A DNA stretch of 37,854 bases from Oceanospirillaceae bacterium UBA2001 (GCA_002335115.1 DDCR01000048.1:1-37854); one strand, 5' to 3'; counted from the first letter of the stretch, positions 26,553 through 36,357 are shown. Program-made: numbers and translations. The notes: generated by a model from the sequence alone, not told the origin.

Positions 26553-27443
26553 ATGCACATGTTCCCTACCATCGAAGATTATGTAGGCAATACTCCCTTA
26601 GTCCGTCTACAGCGTCTACCGGGTGATACCAATAATATTATTTTAGCCAAGTTAGAGGGTAACAACCCTGCAGGTTCAGTGAAAGATCGCCCGGCAAAGA
26701 GCATGATCAACGAAGCTGAAAAAAGAGGGGAGATCCAACCAGGTGATGTGCTTATAGAAGCCACGAGTGGCAACACGGGTATCGCCTTAGCCATGGTGGC
26801 AGCCATCAAAGGTTATCGGCTTAAGCTGATTATGCCCTCACACATGAGCTCAGAACGCAAGGCGTCCATGTCGGCTTATGGTGCTGAATTAATTGAAGTC
26901 AGTTCTGAGAAAGGCATGGAAGGTGCAAGAGACTTAGCCATAGCCATGCAAGAGCGAGGCGAAGGTAAAGTGCTAAACCAGTTTGCTAATAGTGATAACC
27001 CCTTGGCTCATTACCGTACTACAGGGCCAGAAATTTGGCAGCAAACCCAAGGTAAAATTACCCATATGGTGACTACTATGGGCACCACAGGCACGATTAT
27101 GGGATTGTCTGCTTACTTCAAAGAGCAAAACCCAGAGGTGCAGATTTATGGTTTACAGCCTAAGCCGGATGCCTTTATCCCAGGTATTCGTCGCTGGCCC
27201 AAAGCTTACCTACCTAGTATTTTTGACGCAGCAAAAGTGGACGCTATTATTGACATCGGTCAGGACGAAGCAGAAACCACCATGCGTGCTCTAGCCAAAC
27301 AGGAAGGTATCTTTGCTGGTGTGTCCTCAGGAGGCTCTGTAGCAGGCGCCTTGCAGTTGTCTAAGCAAGTTGAAAATGCGGTCATCGTGTGCATCATTTG
27401 TGACCGTGGTGACCGCTATTTATCCACTGGAGTCTTTGTTTAA
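26553..27443 (+). CDS. cysM: Cysteine synthase B (O-acetylserine sulfhydrylase B)
   Basis: CysM makes cysteine from O-acetylserine with sulfide or thiosulfate, using PLP. The protein is 296 aa (E. coli CysM 303, shorter than CysK). Lys44 in NPAGSVKDRPAKSM binds PLP; EATSGNTGIALAM is the substrate loop; TTMGTTGTIMG binds the phosphate. IRRWPKAYLPSIFD is typical of CysM and differs from CysK. AGAGG is five bases before ATG 26553 and eleven before a second ATG at 26559; either may be used. The cysM-rlmD-relA-mazG order is the pseudomonad one. Confidence 0.95.
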   Translation: MHMFPTIEDYVGNTPLVRLQRLPGDTNNIILAKLEGNNPAGSVKDRPAKSMINEAEKRGEIQPGDVLIEATSGNTGIALAMVAAIKGYRLKLIMPSHMSSERKASMSAYGAELIEVSSEKGMEGARDLAIAMQERGEGKVLNQFANSDNPLAHYRTTGPEIWQQTQGKITHMVTTMGTTGTIMGLSAYFKEQNPEVQIYGLQPKPDAFIPGIRRWPKAYLPSIFDAAKVDAIIDIGQDEAETTMRALAKQEGIFAGVSSGGSVAGALQLSKQVENAVIVCIICDRGDRYLSTGVFV

Positions 27444-27445
27444 TC

Positions 27446-28873
27446 ATGGCCCGGTTATCGCCTTTGCAGCGCAAACTCAAACTTAAAAACCCTTTGGCCT
27501 CGGCGAAAAAAAAGCGAGCTCACGCTCAAGAAGAGGTGGAAGTGGTTACTTTACCTGTGGGCAAACACCTTCAAATTGAACTTGACAACCTAAGCCACGA
27601 TGGCCGTGGTGTTGGACGTTGGCAAGGAAAAACTATTTTTGTTGCAGGTGGGTTAAAGGGTGAGTTGGTAAAAGCTGAAGTGCTCAGTGATCGTAAAACT
27701 CACACAGAAGCACGTTTGTTAGAGGTGAAGCAAGGCAGTGATCAAAGAGTTGAGCCGTTTTGTCCAGTCTATGATACCTGCGGTGGTTGTCAGTTGCAGC
27801 ATCTTGAATCAGCGGCTCAAATTACCTTTAAGCAGGCCGCTATTGCCGAACAATTGCGTCGTTTGGCAGGCATTGAGCCTGGCCAATGGGAGCAACCCAT
27901 TATTGGGGACAGCCTAGGCTATAGACGCCGTGCTCAGTTGGCCACACGCTATTTTGCTGACAGCAAAACCCTATTAATGGGCTTTCGTCAAAGTGGCCAT
28001 AAGCACATTGTGCCTATTAGTGCCTGCCCGGTCCTAGAGCCTGCTTTGTCTGATTTATTGGAGCCCTTGCATGGCATATTAGTCGCTATGGAGTTCACAC
28101 AATGGGTCACCCACGTGGAGTTATTGCAAGCCAACACAGGCGTCTTTGTTTGTTTGAAAATATCGACCACGTTGAGCCCTGAAGATCAAAGGCTGCTAAC
28201 CGCCTTTGGTAGGCAGCATGTAATTAGCATGGTGTGCCAGCAAACGGATCATAATGACCTATGGTTATGCGGTAGTGCAGAAAATTTAAGCTACAGTTTG
28301 CAGGTGGCAAGCATGGATCAGCCACTTGAATTGGGATTTGCTATGCAAGATTTTGTGCAGGTCAACACTAAGGTTAATCAGGGCATGGTTGAACAAGCGC
28401 TTAATTGGCTGGAACTTCAAGCTAAAGATCAGGTCTTAGATTTATTCAGTGGGGTCGGTAACTTTGCTCTGCCCATTGCAAGTATGGCGGACCAAGGCGT
28501 GGCAGTATTAGCCTTGGAGGGTGATTATGCCATGGTTAAAAAAGGCCGTCTCAATGCGCAGGCCAATGGTTTGTCTCAAGTTGATTTTGAACAAGCAGAC
28601 TTATTTGATGCAGGTGCGCGTAAACTTTGGCAGAAAAAGGCCTTTAATAAAGCCTTATTAGATCCCCCTCGTGCAGGAGCTAAAGGCCTTGCTGGGCTGC
28701 TCAAAAATCAGCCCCTTGAAAGAGTGGTTTATGTGTCCTGCAACCCGGCATCTATGGCCAGAGATTTGAAAGAATTTCAAACTCTGGGATTAAGAGTGGC
28801 TAAAGTGGGCTGCATAGACATGTTCCCCCACACCCCCCACTTAGAAGTGATGGCCTTGCTTGTGCGCGGTTAA
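27446..28873 (+). CDS. rlmD: 23S rRNA (uracil-1939-C5)-methyltransferase
   Basis: RlmD (RumA) methylates U1939 of 23S rRNA with S-adenosylmethionine. The protein is 475 aa (E. coli 433); the excess is partly a basic N-terminal tail rich in Lys and Arg. A TRAM domain covers about 40-95. The [4Fe-4S] cysteines are Cys106, Cys112, Cys115 (CPVYDTCGGCQLQH) and Cys194. The methyltransferase domain has LDLFSGVGNFALP, LLDPPRAGAKG and the catalytic Cys432 in VSCNPASMARDL. It begins two bases after cysM. Confidence 0.96.
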   Translation: MARLSPLQRKLKLKNPLASAKKKRAHAQEEVEVVTLPVGKHLQIELDNLSHDGRGVGRWQGKTIFVAGGLKGELVKAEVLSDRKTHTEARLLEVKQGSDQRVEPFCPVYDTCGGCQLQHLESAAQITFKQAAIAEQLRRLAGIEPGQWEQPIIGDSLGYRRRAQLATRYFADSKTLLMGFRQSGHKHIVPISACPVLEPALSDLLEPLHGILVAMEFTQWVTHVELLQANTGVFVCLKISTTLSPEDQRLLTAFGRQHVISMVCQQTDHNDLWLCGSAENLSYSLQVASMDQPLELGFAMQDFVQVNTKVNQGMVEQALNWLELQAKDQVLDLFSGVGNFALPIASMADQGVAVLALEGDYAMVKKGRLNAQANGLSQVDFEQADLFDAGARKLWQKKAFNKALLDPPRAGAKGLAGLLKNQPLERVVYVSCNPASMARDLKEFQTLGLRVAKVGCIDMFPHTPHLEVMALLVRG

Positions 28874-28884
28874 TACTTTCCCAC

Positions 28885-28920
28885 TTACTTGAGTTACTTG
28901 AATGACTTAAGTGACTTGCA
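28885..28920. repeat. 9-bp minisatellite, four units, after rlmD
   Basis: Four in-register units: TTACTTGAG, TTACTTGAA, TGACTTAAG, TGACTTGCA. The array starts 12 bases after the rlmD stop and lies in the relA upstream region. Confidence 0.8.
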
Positions 28921-28983
28921 CAGTAATAAGTAAAGCATAACAACGAGAGCGCTTAGCGCCCAAACTTAAGACGGAATGCAACC

Positions 28984-31239
28984 ATGGTTCAGGTACGTGC
29001 GCTTCACCCCACCCAAGCGGATGGCAACATCGACATTCAAGCTTGGCTGGCAGGCTTACAAAATCAGGTGGTACTGGAGGACACCTCGCGCTTGCAACAG
29101 GCCTGTGAGTTGGCCCAAGAAGCCCGTGATCATGCCAGTAAAAGTGAAGATGTGTGGGCCACAGAAGAAGTGGACTGTTTTCGGACTGGGCTTGAGATGG
29201 CTGAGATTTTGACGACCTTACAAGTGAATGAAGAAACCTTAGTGGCCGCTGTGCTTTACCGAGCAGTGCGAGAAAATAAATTAACCCTTAACCAGGTTAA
29301 AGAAAGCTTTGGGGCAGTTGTTGCTCAACTGATCGAAGGCGTTCTGCAAATGGCGGCCATTAGTAACTTACAAAGTCCCACTCGAGACAGCATTTTAGGT
29401 CAATCAGACGGCCAACTGACCAATGTACGCAAAATGTTGGTCTCGCTAGTTGATGATGTGCGTGTTGCACTCATTAAACTTGCAGAGCGCACCTGTGCCA
29501 TTCGAGCCGTAAAAAACGTGGATCGAAAAAAGCGCTATCTAGTGTCCAGAGAAGTCTTCGATGTGTATGCCCCTTTGGCTCATCGTCTGGGCATTGGTGC
29601 GGTTAAATGGGAACTTGAAGACTTATCCTTTCGTTACCTTCAGCCCAATGCCTATAAAGAAATTGCTTCCTTTTTAGATGAAAGACGCATGGATCGACAA
29701 GGCTACATTGAACGGGTATTAGCTGATCTCACATCACAATTGATGGGCGCTGGAATTAAGCCTGATATTATGGGACGGGCCAAGCACATTTACAGCATTT
29801 GGCGCAAAATGCAGCGAAAGAACATTGAGTTTTCTCAAGTTTATGATGTGCGAGCGGTCCGAATACTGGTGCCGGAACTCACCGACTGTTATACCGCGTT
29901 GGGCATTGTGCATGGTTTGTGGCGTAATATACCGCAAGAATTTGATGACTATATCGCGACCCCTAAAGAAAACGGCTATCGTTCCCTGCATACCGCAGTC
30001 ATCGGCCCTGAAGGTAAGGTGGTGGAAATTCAGATTCGTACCTTTGCCATGCACGACGAAGCCGAACTTGGGGTGTGTGCCCATTGGTTGTACAAAGGCA
30101 CAGACGTTAATAATATTGGTAACTCATACGATGACAAATTAGCTTGGTTGCGTCAGGTATTAGAGTGGCATGACGAAGTTGGTGATGGTGCAGAATTTGT
30201 CAGCCAAGTTCAAAGTGATGTGGAGCAGGACCGTATTTACGTGTTTACTCCCGAAGGCCATGTGGTCGACTTGCCCAGTGGGGCTACGCCCATTGACTTT
30301 GCTTATCGAGTGCACACAGAAGTGGGTAACACCTGTCGTGGTGCAAAAATCCACGGCCGCATCGTGCCCCTAACCTACCGGCTACAAACGGGAGACCAGG
30401 TCTCTGTAATGACGTCAAAAGGTGGTGCACCTAGTCGTGATTGGATGAACCCAAACCTAGGCTATGTGCATGCGGGTCGAACTCGAGCCAAAATTGGCCA
30501 CTATTTTAAACAACTGGATAAAGATAAAAATGCCACCGCAGGACGTCAATTAATCGAGCGTGAAATGCGTCGTATGGCCATTACCGGGGTCAATTATAAT
30601 CAAATTGCTACTGCCATTAACTTTAAACAGGTGGATGATATGTATGCCGCCCTAGGGGCAGGCGATGTGCGGTTAGCTCAGGTGATCAACGCGGCTCAGC
30701 AGCAAGTAGAACCTAGCCTTAAGGTTAAAAAGCAGTTAGATCTGAGTCTCTTAAATGGTAAAACTAAAACTGCCTCACCGGTAGGTAATGATGTGCAGAT
30801 TGCAGGAGTCGGCAATCTACTTACGACCATTGCGAATTGTTGTAAGCCGGTGCCTGGGGACTCGATTACGGGTTTTATTACCCTCACTCGTGGAGTTTCA
30901 GTGCATCGTCAGGACTGTCTCAACATTATGAATATGGCTGAGCGAGACCTACAACGCATTATCGAGGTCAACTGGTCTGGTAACAGTGAGCATACTTATC
31001 CAGTCGACATTGTGATTGAAGCAGTGGACCGATCGGGTCTGTTGAGCGAAGTGGTCATGGTGTTAGGCAATGAAAACGTTAACTTAGGCAATATCAGCAC
31101 TGACATTGATAAAAAGAGCCATTCAGCCACCATTGCTATGACCATCGACATTCCACGGTTGGAACTTTTGGGTCGTATTTTAGATAAAATAAGTCAACTA
31201 CCTAACGTATTGGATGTGAGGCGACAAAAAAATGGTTAA
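28984..31239 (+). CDS. relA: (p)ppGpp synthetase I
   Basis: RelA makes (p)ppGpp from GTP or GDP and ATP on stalled ribosomes. The protein is 751 aa (E. coli 744). In the N-terminal hydrolase-like region the HD site is replaced (VLYRAVRENKLT), so it should be synthetase-only, as in RelA rather than SpoT. The synthetase domain has KHIYSIWRKMQRKN, YDVRAVRILV, NGYRSLHTAVIGPEG and VEIQIRTFAMHDEAELG. A TGS domain (VYVFTPEGHVVDLPSGATP) follows, then the zinc-finger-like CC motif (NCCKPVPGDSITGF) and a C-terminal ACT domain (DRSGLLSEVVMVL). The last eight bases overlap mazG. Confidence 0.97.
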   Translation: MVQVRALHPTQADGNIDIQAWLAGLQNQVVLEDTSRLQQACELAQEARDHASKSEDVWATEEVDCFRTGLEMAEILTTLQVNEETLVAAVLYRAVRENKLTLNQVKESFGAVVAQLIEGVLQMAAISNLQSPTRDSILGQSDGQLTNVRKMLVSLVDDVRVALIKLAERTCAIRAVKNVDRKKRYLVSREVFDVYAPLAHRLGIGAVKWELEDLSFRYLQPNAYKEIASFLDERRMDRQGYIERVLADLTSQLMGAGIKPDIMGRAKHIYSIWRKMQRKNIEFSQVYDVRAVRILVPELTDCYTALGIVHGLWRNIPQEFDDYIATPKENGYRSLHTAVIGPEGKVVEIQIRTFAMHDEAELGVCAHWLYKGTDVNNIGNSYDDKLAWLRQVLEWHDEVGDGAEFVSQVQSDVEQDRIYVFTPEGHVVDLPSGATPIDFAYRVHTEVGNTCRGAKIHGRIVPLTYRLQTGDQVSVMTSKGGAPSRDWMNPNLGYVHAGRTRAKIGHYFKQLDKDKNATAGRQLIEREMRRMAITGVNYNQIATAINFKQVDDMYAALGAGDVRLAQVINAAQQQVEPSLKVKKQLDLSLLNGKTKTASPVGNDVQIAGVGNLLTTIANCCKPVPGDSITGFITLTRGVSVHRQDCLNIMNMAERDLQRIIEVNWSGNSEHTYPVDIVIEAVDRSGLLSEVVMVLGNENVNLGNISTDIDKKSHSATIAMTIDIPRLELLGRILDKISQLPNVLDVRRQKNG

Positions 31240-32059
31240 ACCGATCAGTAACACCGGTGACGCGATGCAGCAATTGTTAGCTATTATGGCTCAATTACGC
31301 AATCCAGAGGGTGGCTGCCCTTGGGATCTTAAACAAGATTTTCGCAGCATATTGCCTCATACCCTTGAAGAAGCGTATGAAGTTGCCGATGCCATAGAGT
31401 CGGATGACCGCATGCAGTTGCGGGATGAGTTAGGCGACCTGTTATTTCAGGTGGTGTTTTACTGCCAACTTGCCCGTGAAGAGGGCAGTTTTGAGTTTGC
31501 CGATGTGGCACAAACGATGTCAGATAAACTCATTCGCCGTCACCCCCATGTATTTTTCCCACCGGCTGATGAAGCCGGGTTAGGCACTTCAGCTTTGGAT
31601 GCCGATCAAGTTTTGCAGAAGTGGGAAGCTATCAAACAGGCTGAACGTGATGCCAAACATCAGCACTCGGTGTTAGATGATGTGCCTAATGCCTTGCCAG
31701 CCATGCAGCGCAGTGCAAAGTTGCAAAAGCGCGCAGCCAATGTAGGCTTTGATTGGCCAGATGTAACTCCTGTTTTGGCTAATATGGCAGAAGAGTTAGA
31801 AGAAATAGAGCAAGCTTTTGCCAGTGGAGATAAAGATCACACCCTGGAAGAATTGGGCGATTTAATGTTTGCCTGTGTGAATATGGCGCGTCACTTAAAG
31901 CAAGATCCAGAGCAAGTGATGCGTGCCGCTAACGCTAAATTTGAACGCCGTTTTCGTTTCTTAGAAACGCAGTTAGTAGAGGCGGGTGAATCATTGGAAA
32001 GTGTGGGTTTAGAGCGCATGGAAGCGGGTTGGAAGGCCGCTAAAGTCGCGGGCTTATAA
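31232..32059 (+). CDS. mazG: Nucleoside triphosphate pyrophosphohydrolase MazG
   Basis: MazG hydrolyses NTPs and dNTPs to monophosphates; in E. coli it also affects ppGpp level and survival in starvation. The protein is 275 aa (E. coli 263), with tandem MazG domains. The first has RNPEGGCPWDLKQDF and TLEEAYEVADAIE, then LRDELGDLLFQVVFY. The second has EELEEIEQAFAS and LEELGDLMFACVNMARHLKQ. The start overlaps relA by eight bases, consistent with co-translation of two stringent-response proteins. Confidence 0.96.
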   Translation: MVKPISNTGDAMQQLLAIMAQLRNPEGGCPWDLKQDFRSILPHTLEEAYEVADAIESDDRMQLRDELGDLLFQVVFYCQLAREEGSFEFADVAQTMSDKLIRRHPHVFFPPADEAGLGTSALDADQVLQKWEAIKQAERDAKHQHSVLDDVPNALPAMQRSAKLQKRAANVGFDWPDVTPVLANMAEELEEIEQAFASGDKDHTLEELGDLMFACVNMARHLKQDPEQVMRAANAKFERRFRFLETQLVEAGESLESVGLERMEAGWKAAKVAGL

Positions 32060-32233
32060 TCACTATTATTGAATTTAGTTAGACCGCCATGGCACTGGAG
32101 CAGAGTTTTAGTTAAACTACGCGGCCAAATTGGGGTTGGATTTCATCAGTGGGTTTCTTAGCAAGCGGATCGTCATTATTAAACAGGGTTGAAGCGTGTT
32201 TGTTGGTGCTTTTGTTCCTCTTTGTCCTTTTGC

Positions 32234-32245
32234 TAAGGCGCCTTA
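32234..32245. promoter_or_regulatory. 12-bp perfect palindrome upstream of adk
   Basis: TAAGGCGCCTTA reads the same on both strands. It lies 71 bases before adk in a 256-base gap, and could be an operator site. Confidence 0.3.
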
Positions 32246-32250
32246 ATTAG

Positions 32251-32267
32251 ATCGATGATACATCGAT
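32251..32267. other. 7-bp hairpin in the adk upstream region
   Basis: ATCGATG (32251-32257) and CATCGAT (32261-32267) form a stem with loop ATA, five bases after the 12-bp palindrome. No T-run follows, so it is not a terminator. Confidence 0.4.
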
Positions 32268-32312
32268 TAGGTTATTAAGTAGCAGCCACAGAATTTAAAT
32301 TTTTGGAGTTAA

Positions 32313-32972
<660 letters not shown>

Positions 32973-32978
32973 ATAACC

Positions 32979-33680
32979 ATGACTCACATATTGGCATTAG
33001 ACACTTCTGGTAGTGCTTGCAGTGTAGCCCTATGGAGTGATGCAGGTCTATTAATCGGGCACGAAGAAACTGCGCAGCGCCAGCATACCCAGCGTTTGTT
33101 GCCTATGATTAAAAGCTTATTGCTAGAGGCCGACGTGAACATGTCTAGCCTCGATGCCATTGCCTATGGTCGTGGACCAGGCTCCTTTACGGGTATCCGC
33201 ATTGCAGCTGGTGTAGCCCAAGGTTTAGCCTTTGGAATCGATTGCCCAGTCATTCCCGTATCGACCCTTGCAGCTCTCGCTTTGCGCATGTATCAGCCCA
33301 GTGAAACTGCACAACCTGCCTTCGCCTGCTGCCTAGATGCGCGTATGGGAGAGGTGTATTGGGGTGAATATATCATCGACGAAACCCATGCCGATTTGGC
33401 CCTACCTCAAGGGCCAGAAAGGGTCTGTGCTCCTGACCAAGTGGCGGTGGTTAATGCCTCCTTTGCTGCTGGTGGAAGTGGCATGCTAGTGGCTGATATG
33501 CCTGCAGCAATTATTGCGGCAGCTCAATCAGTGAGCCCCAATGTGCAGCCAAGAGCATTAGAAATGGCCCGTTTAGCGGGGGCTGATTTTGCCCTAGGAC
33601 GCCAGTGTGCACCCGAAGATGCGTTACCTGTATACTTGCGTGATGAAGTCACATGGCAGAAATTACCTCGCTATCAGTAG
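32979..33680 (+). CDS. tsaB: tRNA threonylcarbamoyladenosine biosynthesis protein TsaB
   Basis: TsaB (YeaZ) is the partner of TsaD in forming t6A37 on ANN-decoding tRNAs. The protein is 233 aa (E. coli 231). The ASKHA-type fold shows ILALDTSGSACSVAL at the N-terminus and the family signature GRGPGSFTGIRIAAGVAQG. LDARMGEVYWGEY is also typical. No metal-binding His residues of TsaD are present, which excludes TsaD itself. It begins six bases after adk and ends 25 bases before uppP. Confidence 0.96.
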   Translation: MTHILALDTSGSACSVALWSDAGLLIGHEETAQRQHTQRLLPMIKSLLLEADVNMSSLDAIAYGRGPGSFTGIRIAAGVAQGLAFGIDCPVIPVSTLAALALRMYQPSETAQPAFACCLDARMGEVYWGEYIIDETHADLALPQGPERVCAPDQVAVVNASFAAGGSGMLVADMPAAIIAAAQSVSPNVQPRALEMARLAGADFALGRQCAPEDALPVYLRDEVTWQKLPRYQ

Positions 33681-33705
33681 CCTGCCGCCCCACTGAGGAG
33701 TTTTC

Positions 33706-34515
33706 ATGGATTGGATTCAAGCCACAAGCATTGCTTTAATTCAGGGTCTCACCGAATTTTTACCCATCTCCAGTTCGGCTCACTTATTATTCCCAAGTTT
33801 ATTATTAGGTTGGCCTGATCAGGGCTTAACCTTTGATGTTGCCGTGCATTTGGGCAGTCTGCTGGCGGTGGTGATCTATTTGCGCAGGGATCTCATCAGT
33901 ATGGTGCAGGGCTTATGGCAATGGCAGCAAGAAAAGAGCTTGAACCCGCAGGCCACTTTAGCTCTGATGTTGATTGTTGCGACCTTACCCGCAGTATTCT
34001 TTGGTTTGGTGCTTAAGGACTGGATTGAAGTAAATGCTCGAGCCCTGTGGGTAGTGGCTGCAACAACCCTTGGATTTGGCTTATTACTGGGATGGGCCGA
34101 CTGGCGCAGCCGCCGTCAGCATGATTTGGCTGCTATGAGTTGGCGACACACTTTGGCTATTGGCCTGGCCCAAGCTTTGGCTTTAGTGCCAGGCACTTCA
34201 CGCTCGGGTATTACCATGACGGCTGCCCTCATGTTGGGCTATACCCGCGAAGCCGCGGCCCGCTTCTCATTTTTAATGTCTATTCCTGTGATCTTAGCCG
34301 CCTCTAGTTTAATGAGCCTTGAATTAGTTATTAGCCCTGTTACCATTGACTGGGCGCCTATGCTGCTTGCTTTTGGTGTGTCTTTTGCCAGTGCATGGGC
34401 CTGTATTGTGTTGTTTATGCAGATCATTAGTATTTTAGGCATGTGGCCTTTTGTGATTTACCGTATTGTCTTGGGAGTGGGCTTATGTTGGTTGCTTCTA
34501 CCCACCCTAAGCTAG
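33706..34515 (+). CDS. uppP: Undecaprenyl-diphosphate phosphatase
   Basis: UppP (BacA) dephosphorylates undecaprenyl diphosphate, recycling the lipid carrier for peptidoglycan and surface glycans. The protein is 269 aa (E. coli 273), strongly hydrophobic with about eight segments. The two signatures are [20 protein letters not shown] and [24 protein letters not shown] lies six bases before ATG 33706. Its last 31 bases overlap the rsmJ start. Confidence 0.96.
   Translation: MDWIQATSIALIQGLTEFLPISSSAHLLFPSLLLGWPDQGLTFDVAVHLGSLLAVVIYLRRDLISMVQGLWQWQQEKSLNPQATLALMLIVATLPAVFFGLVLKDWIEVNARALWVVAATTLGFGLLLGWADWRSRRQHDLAAMSWRHTLAIGLAQALALVPGTSRSGITMTAALMLGYTREAAARFSFLMSIPVILAASSLMSLELVISPVTIDWAPMLLAFGVSFASAWACIVLFMQIISILGMWPFVIYRIVLGVGLCWLLLPTLS
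34473..34477 (+). promoter_or_regulatory. Ribosome binding site that fixes the rsmJ start
   Basis: GGGAG lies seven bases before ATG 34485, inside uppP. This rules out the earlier in-frame ATG at 34443, which has no ribosome site and adds residues that read through uppP. Confidence 0.65.
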
Positions 34516-35267
34516 CGGTCATTGCGGGTGGGCACCAATTGTTAGAAACCACACTGGCGGCAGAGTTGGGTGTGCCCGTGATCAAAAAAAACAACACGGG
34601 GTACGATTTTGTAATGCGCATCACCTCCTTAGGCCTTGGCTTAGAACCAATGGATGGCAGCAGTGGTGCCGTGCGCGTTGATTTTGCTGCAGGTAAAGCC
34701 CGTCATCGCCGAGTGTTTGGTGGGGGTAAAGGGCAGCAGATTGCAAAGGCTGTGGGAGTACAGGGCTCTGTGCGCCCCAGCGTGCTTGATTTAACCACAG
34801 GGTTAGGTGGTGATGCTTTTGTGTTGGCAAGTTTAGGCTGTCAAGTGTCTATGGTGGAGCGTCAGCCTGCCATAAGAGCCCTTTTGGTCGATGGATTAGC
34901 TCGGGGTGAGTTAGACATTGACGTGGGTGACATTGTGGCTGGCATGACCCTAAAACAAGGCCACGCTTTATCTGTCATGGCCACATGGGAGGGCCTTGCA
35001 CCGCAAGTGGTTTACTTAGACCCCATGTTTCCTCATGCGGGTAAATCTGCCCAAGTCAAAAAAGAAATGGCGCTATTTAGGCAACTTGTGGGCAGTGATA
35101 CCGACGCAGATAACCTGTTAGGCCCAGCGCTGGCCTTAGCCAGTCATCGGGTGGTGGTTAAACGTCCTCGTATCGCGCCAGATCTTGCTGAGCAAAAGCC
35201 TACCTATCGGCTTGAAGGCAAAGCTAATCGGTTTGATATATACGTCAATAAGAGCTTTAGCAAATAG
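34485..35267 (+). CDS. rsmJ: 16S rRNA (guanine-1516-N2)-methyltransferase
   Basis: RsmJ (YhiQ) methylates G1516 of 16S rRNA. From ATG 34485 it is 260 aa (E. coli 250). [17 protein letters not shown] [19 protein letters not shown] marks the family. The SAM-binding segment is [20 protein letters not shown], followed by [15 protein letters not shown]. The catalytic DPP-like motif is [19 protein letters not shown], diagnostic for RsmJ. The start overlaps uppP by 31 bases. A 14-bp tandem repeat begins nine bases after its stop. Confidence 0.95.
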   Translation: MLVASTHPKLAVIAGGHQLLETTLAAELGVPVIKKNNTGYDFVMRITSLGLGLEPMDGSSGAVRVDFAAGKARHRRVFGGGKGQQIAKAVGVQGSVRPSVLDLTTGLGGDAFVLASLGCQVSMVERQPAIRALLVDGLARGELDIDVGDIVAGMTLKQGHALSVMATWEGLAPQVVYLDPMFPHAGKSAQVKKEMALFRQLVGSDTDADNLLGPALALASHRVVVKRPRIAPDLAEQKPTYRLEGKANRFDIYVNKSFSK

Positions 35268-35275
35268 CCAGGTGG

Positions 35276-35312
35276 AAAGTTATTGCTATAAAGTGATTGC
35301 TATAAAGTGATT
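35276..35312. repeat. 14-bp tandem repeat after rsmJ
   Basis: AAAGTTATTGCTAT (35276-35289), AAAGTGATTGCTAT (35290-35303) and a partial AAAGTGATT (35304-35312). It starts nine bases after the rsmJ stop. Confidence 0.85.
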
Positions 35313-35347
35313 AAAGGCCAAGAGGGCGAGTAAGCGGGCTGGCATAG

Positions 35348-35378
35348 TTTGAATTATGTCAAACCCATGTAATTCAAA
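35348..35378. terminator. Inverted repeat between convergent rsmJ and slyX, possible terminator
   Basis: TTTGAATTA (35348-35356) and TAATTCAAA (35370-35378) are a perfect 9-bp inverted repeat around a 13-base loop. An alternative 6-bp stem GTTTGA/TCAAAC overlaps it. The stem is A+T-rich and no long U-tract follows, so it would be weak in either direction. Confidence 0.4.
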
Positions 35379-35416
35379 GCAATTTATCTTAAAGCCATTG
35401 GTCTAAAACTTATGCC

Positions 35417-35635
35417 CTAATAATGCGGTGGTGGTTGGTGCGCCTCGGCATGCCCTGGCCCTGCATCTGCAGCTTGCTGCATACTCGCCATCTGCTGTGC
35501 TAGCAACGCGAGCGCACGGTCTAGCCTTGTGAGATCTTGCTGCTGACGGCTCACGACTTCATTAAGCGCATCAATGGTCTGTTCTTGAAACGCAACTTGT
35601 TGCTGTAATTCGACGATATCGTTGGCATTATCCAT
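35417..35635 (-). CDS. slyX: SlyX family protein
   Basis: This is a small coiled-coil protein of 72 aa, same length as E. coli SlyX (72), of unknown function. VELQQQVAFQEQTIDALNEV matches the family's AFQE.TI..LN pattern. Heptad-like leucines and glutamines run to about residue 52, and the diagnostic C-terminus PPPHY is present. The start is ATG 35635; an upstream in-frame codon at 35680 adds 15 hydrophobic residues with no family match. It is convergent with rsmJ and divergent from the cold-shock-domain gene. Confidence 0.92.
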   Translation of the reverse strand: MDNANDIVELQQQVAFQEQTIDALNEVVSRQQQDLTRLDRALALLAQQMASMQQAADAGPGHAEAHQPPPHY

Positions 35636-35817
35636 AAAATTCTCAAGAAGTTGCAAAAAAAACACACATTTATAGATCAAGTGTTTGATTGGGTGCTGGT
35701 TTTTCTATAACCTTGCACCATTGTACCGCCTTTAATCTGGCTAGCATATCTACAACCAAAACGGGTGTCGTGCAATAGGTTTACTTAAAACAATAAAATT
35801 AGAGATACAGAGCCATT

Positions 35818-36258
35818 ATGAGACGCACATTATTTATTTATAGCTTCATTATTAGTTTAATTGCCGCTTTGGCATTACCCCCCATTTTAGACTCCGTGCT
35901 ACAAGGTTTGAACATTGTTGAGACCCAATATGAGTTAGCTGTGGCTGTCATTTTTGTCATGTTCTGGATTGCCACCTTGGCCACCGGCGTTAAGTTTATT
36001 TCTCAAGGTGCAGAAGAAGATGGCCAGTGGGATGAAATGGACGACGATCCTAACCGTGAATCAGGCACCGTTAAATGGTTTAACGTCACCAAAGGTTTTG
36101 GCTTTGTTACCCGTGACCAAGGCGACGATGTATTTGTTCATTTTCGCTCGATCCGTGGCAAAGGCCACCGATCCTTATTAGAAGGCCAAAGAGTGCGCTT
36201 TAGTGTCACTGAAAGTGACAAAGGCATTCAAGCTGAAGACGTGTCTATCGTCGGCTAG
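35818..36258 (+). CDS. Membrane-anchored cold-shock-domain protein
   Basis: The product is 146 aa. Two membrane segments lie at about 5-25 and 39-60, joined by a short loop. An acidic linker (residues about 64-80, [18 protein letters not shown]) leads to a complete cold-shock domain at 81-146: [19 protein letters not shown] with RNP1 KGFGFV (92-97), then DDVFVHF with RNP2 (105-109). The Arg pair at the N-terminus suggests both ends are cytosolic, so the nucleic-acid-binding domain would be held at the inner face of the membrane. The nucleic-acid-binding aromatics are present. The function is unknown; ordinary CspA is about 70 aa and soluble. The 182-base gap shared with slyX could hold a long leader. 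Confidence 0.85.
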   Translation: MRRTLFIYSFIISLIAALALPPILDSVLQGLNIVETQYELAVAVIFVMFWIATLATGVKFISQGAEEDGQWDEMDDDPNRESGTVKWFNVTKGFGFVTRDQGDDVFVHFRSIRGKGHRSLLEGQRVRFSVTESDKGIQAEDVSIVG

Positions 36259-36294
36259 TAGCGCATGCTTTTAGATGAAAAGGATGAGCTACTA
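36256..36294 (+). other. Nested inverted repeat at the end of the cold-shock-domain gene
   Basis: TAGTAGC (36256-36262, containing the stop) pairs with GCTACTA (36288-36294). Inside it CTTTT (36268-36272) pairs with AAAAG (36278-36282). No U-tract follows, so it may protect the mRNA 3' end rather than terminate. Confidence 0.3.
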
Positions 36295-36357
36295 ACGCGA
36301 ACCCTTGAATAGTACTAATTTAAGTAATTGAAATAATAAGGAATCGTTGAAATTACC

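Noticed and set aside
28951..28961. GCGC-TTA-GCGC hairpin before relA
   Set aside because: Only four base pairs with a three-base loop and no U-tract; too weak to call.
29734..30084. 116-codon minus-strand open frame inside relA
   Set aside because: It lies fully within the conserved synthetase domain of relA, has no family features and no ribosome site; it is a shadow of the real gene.
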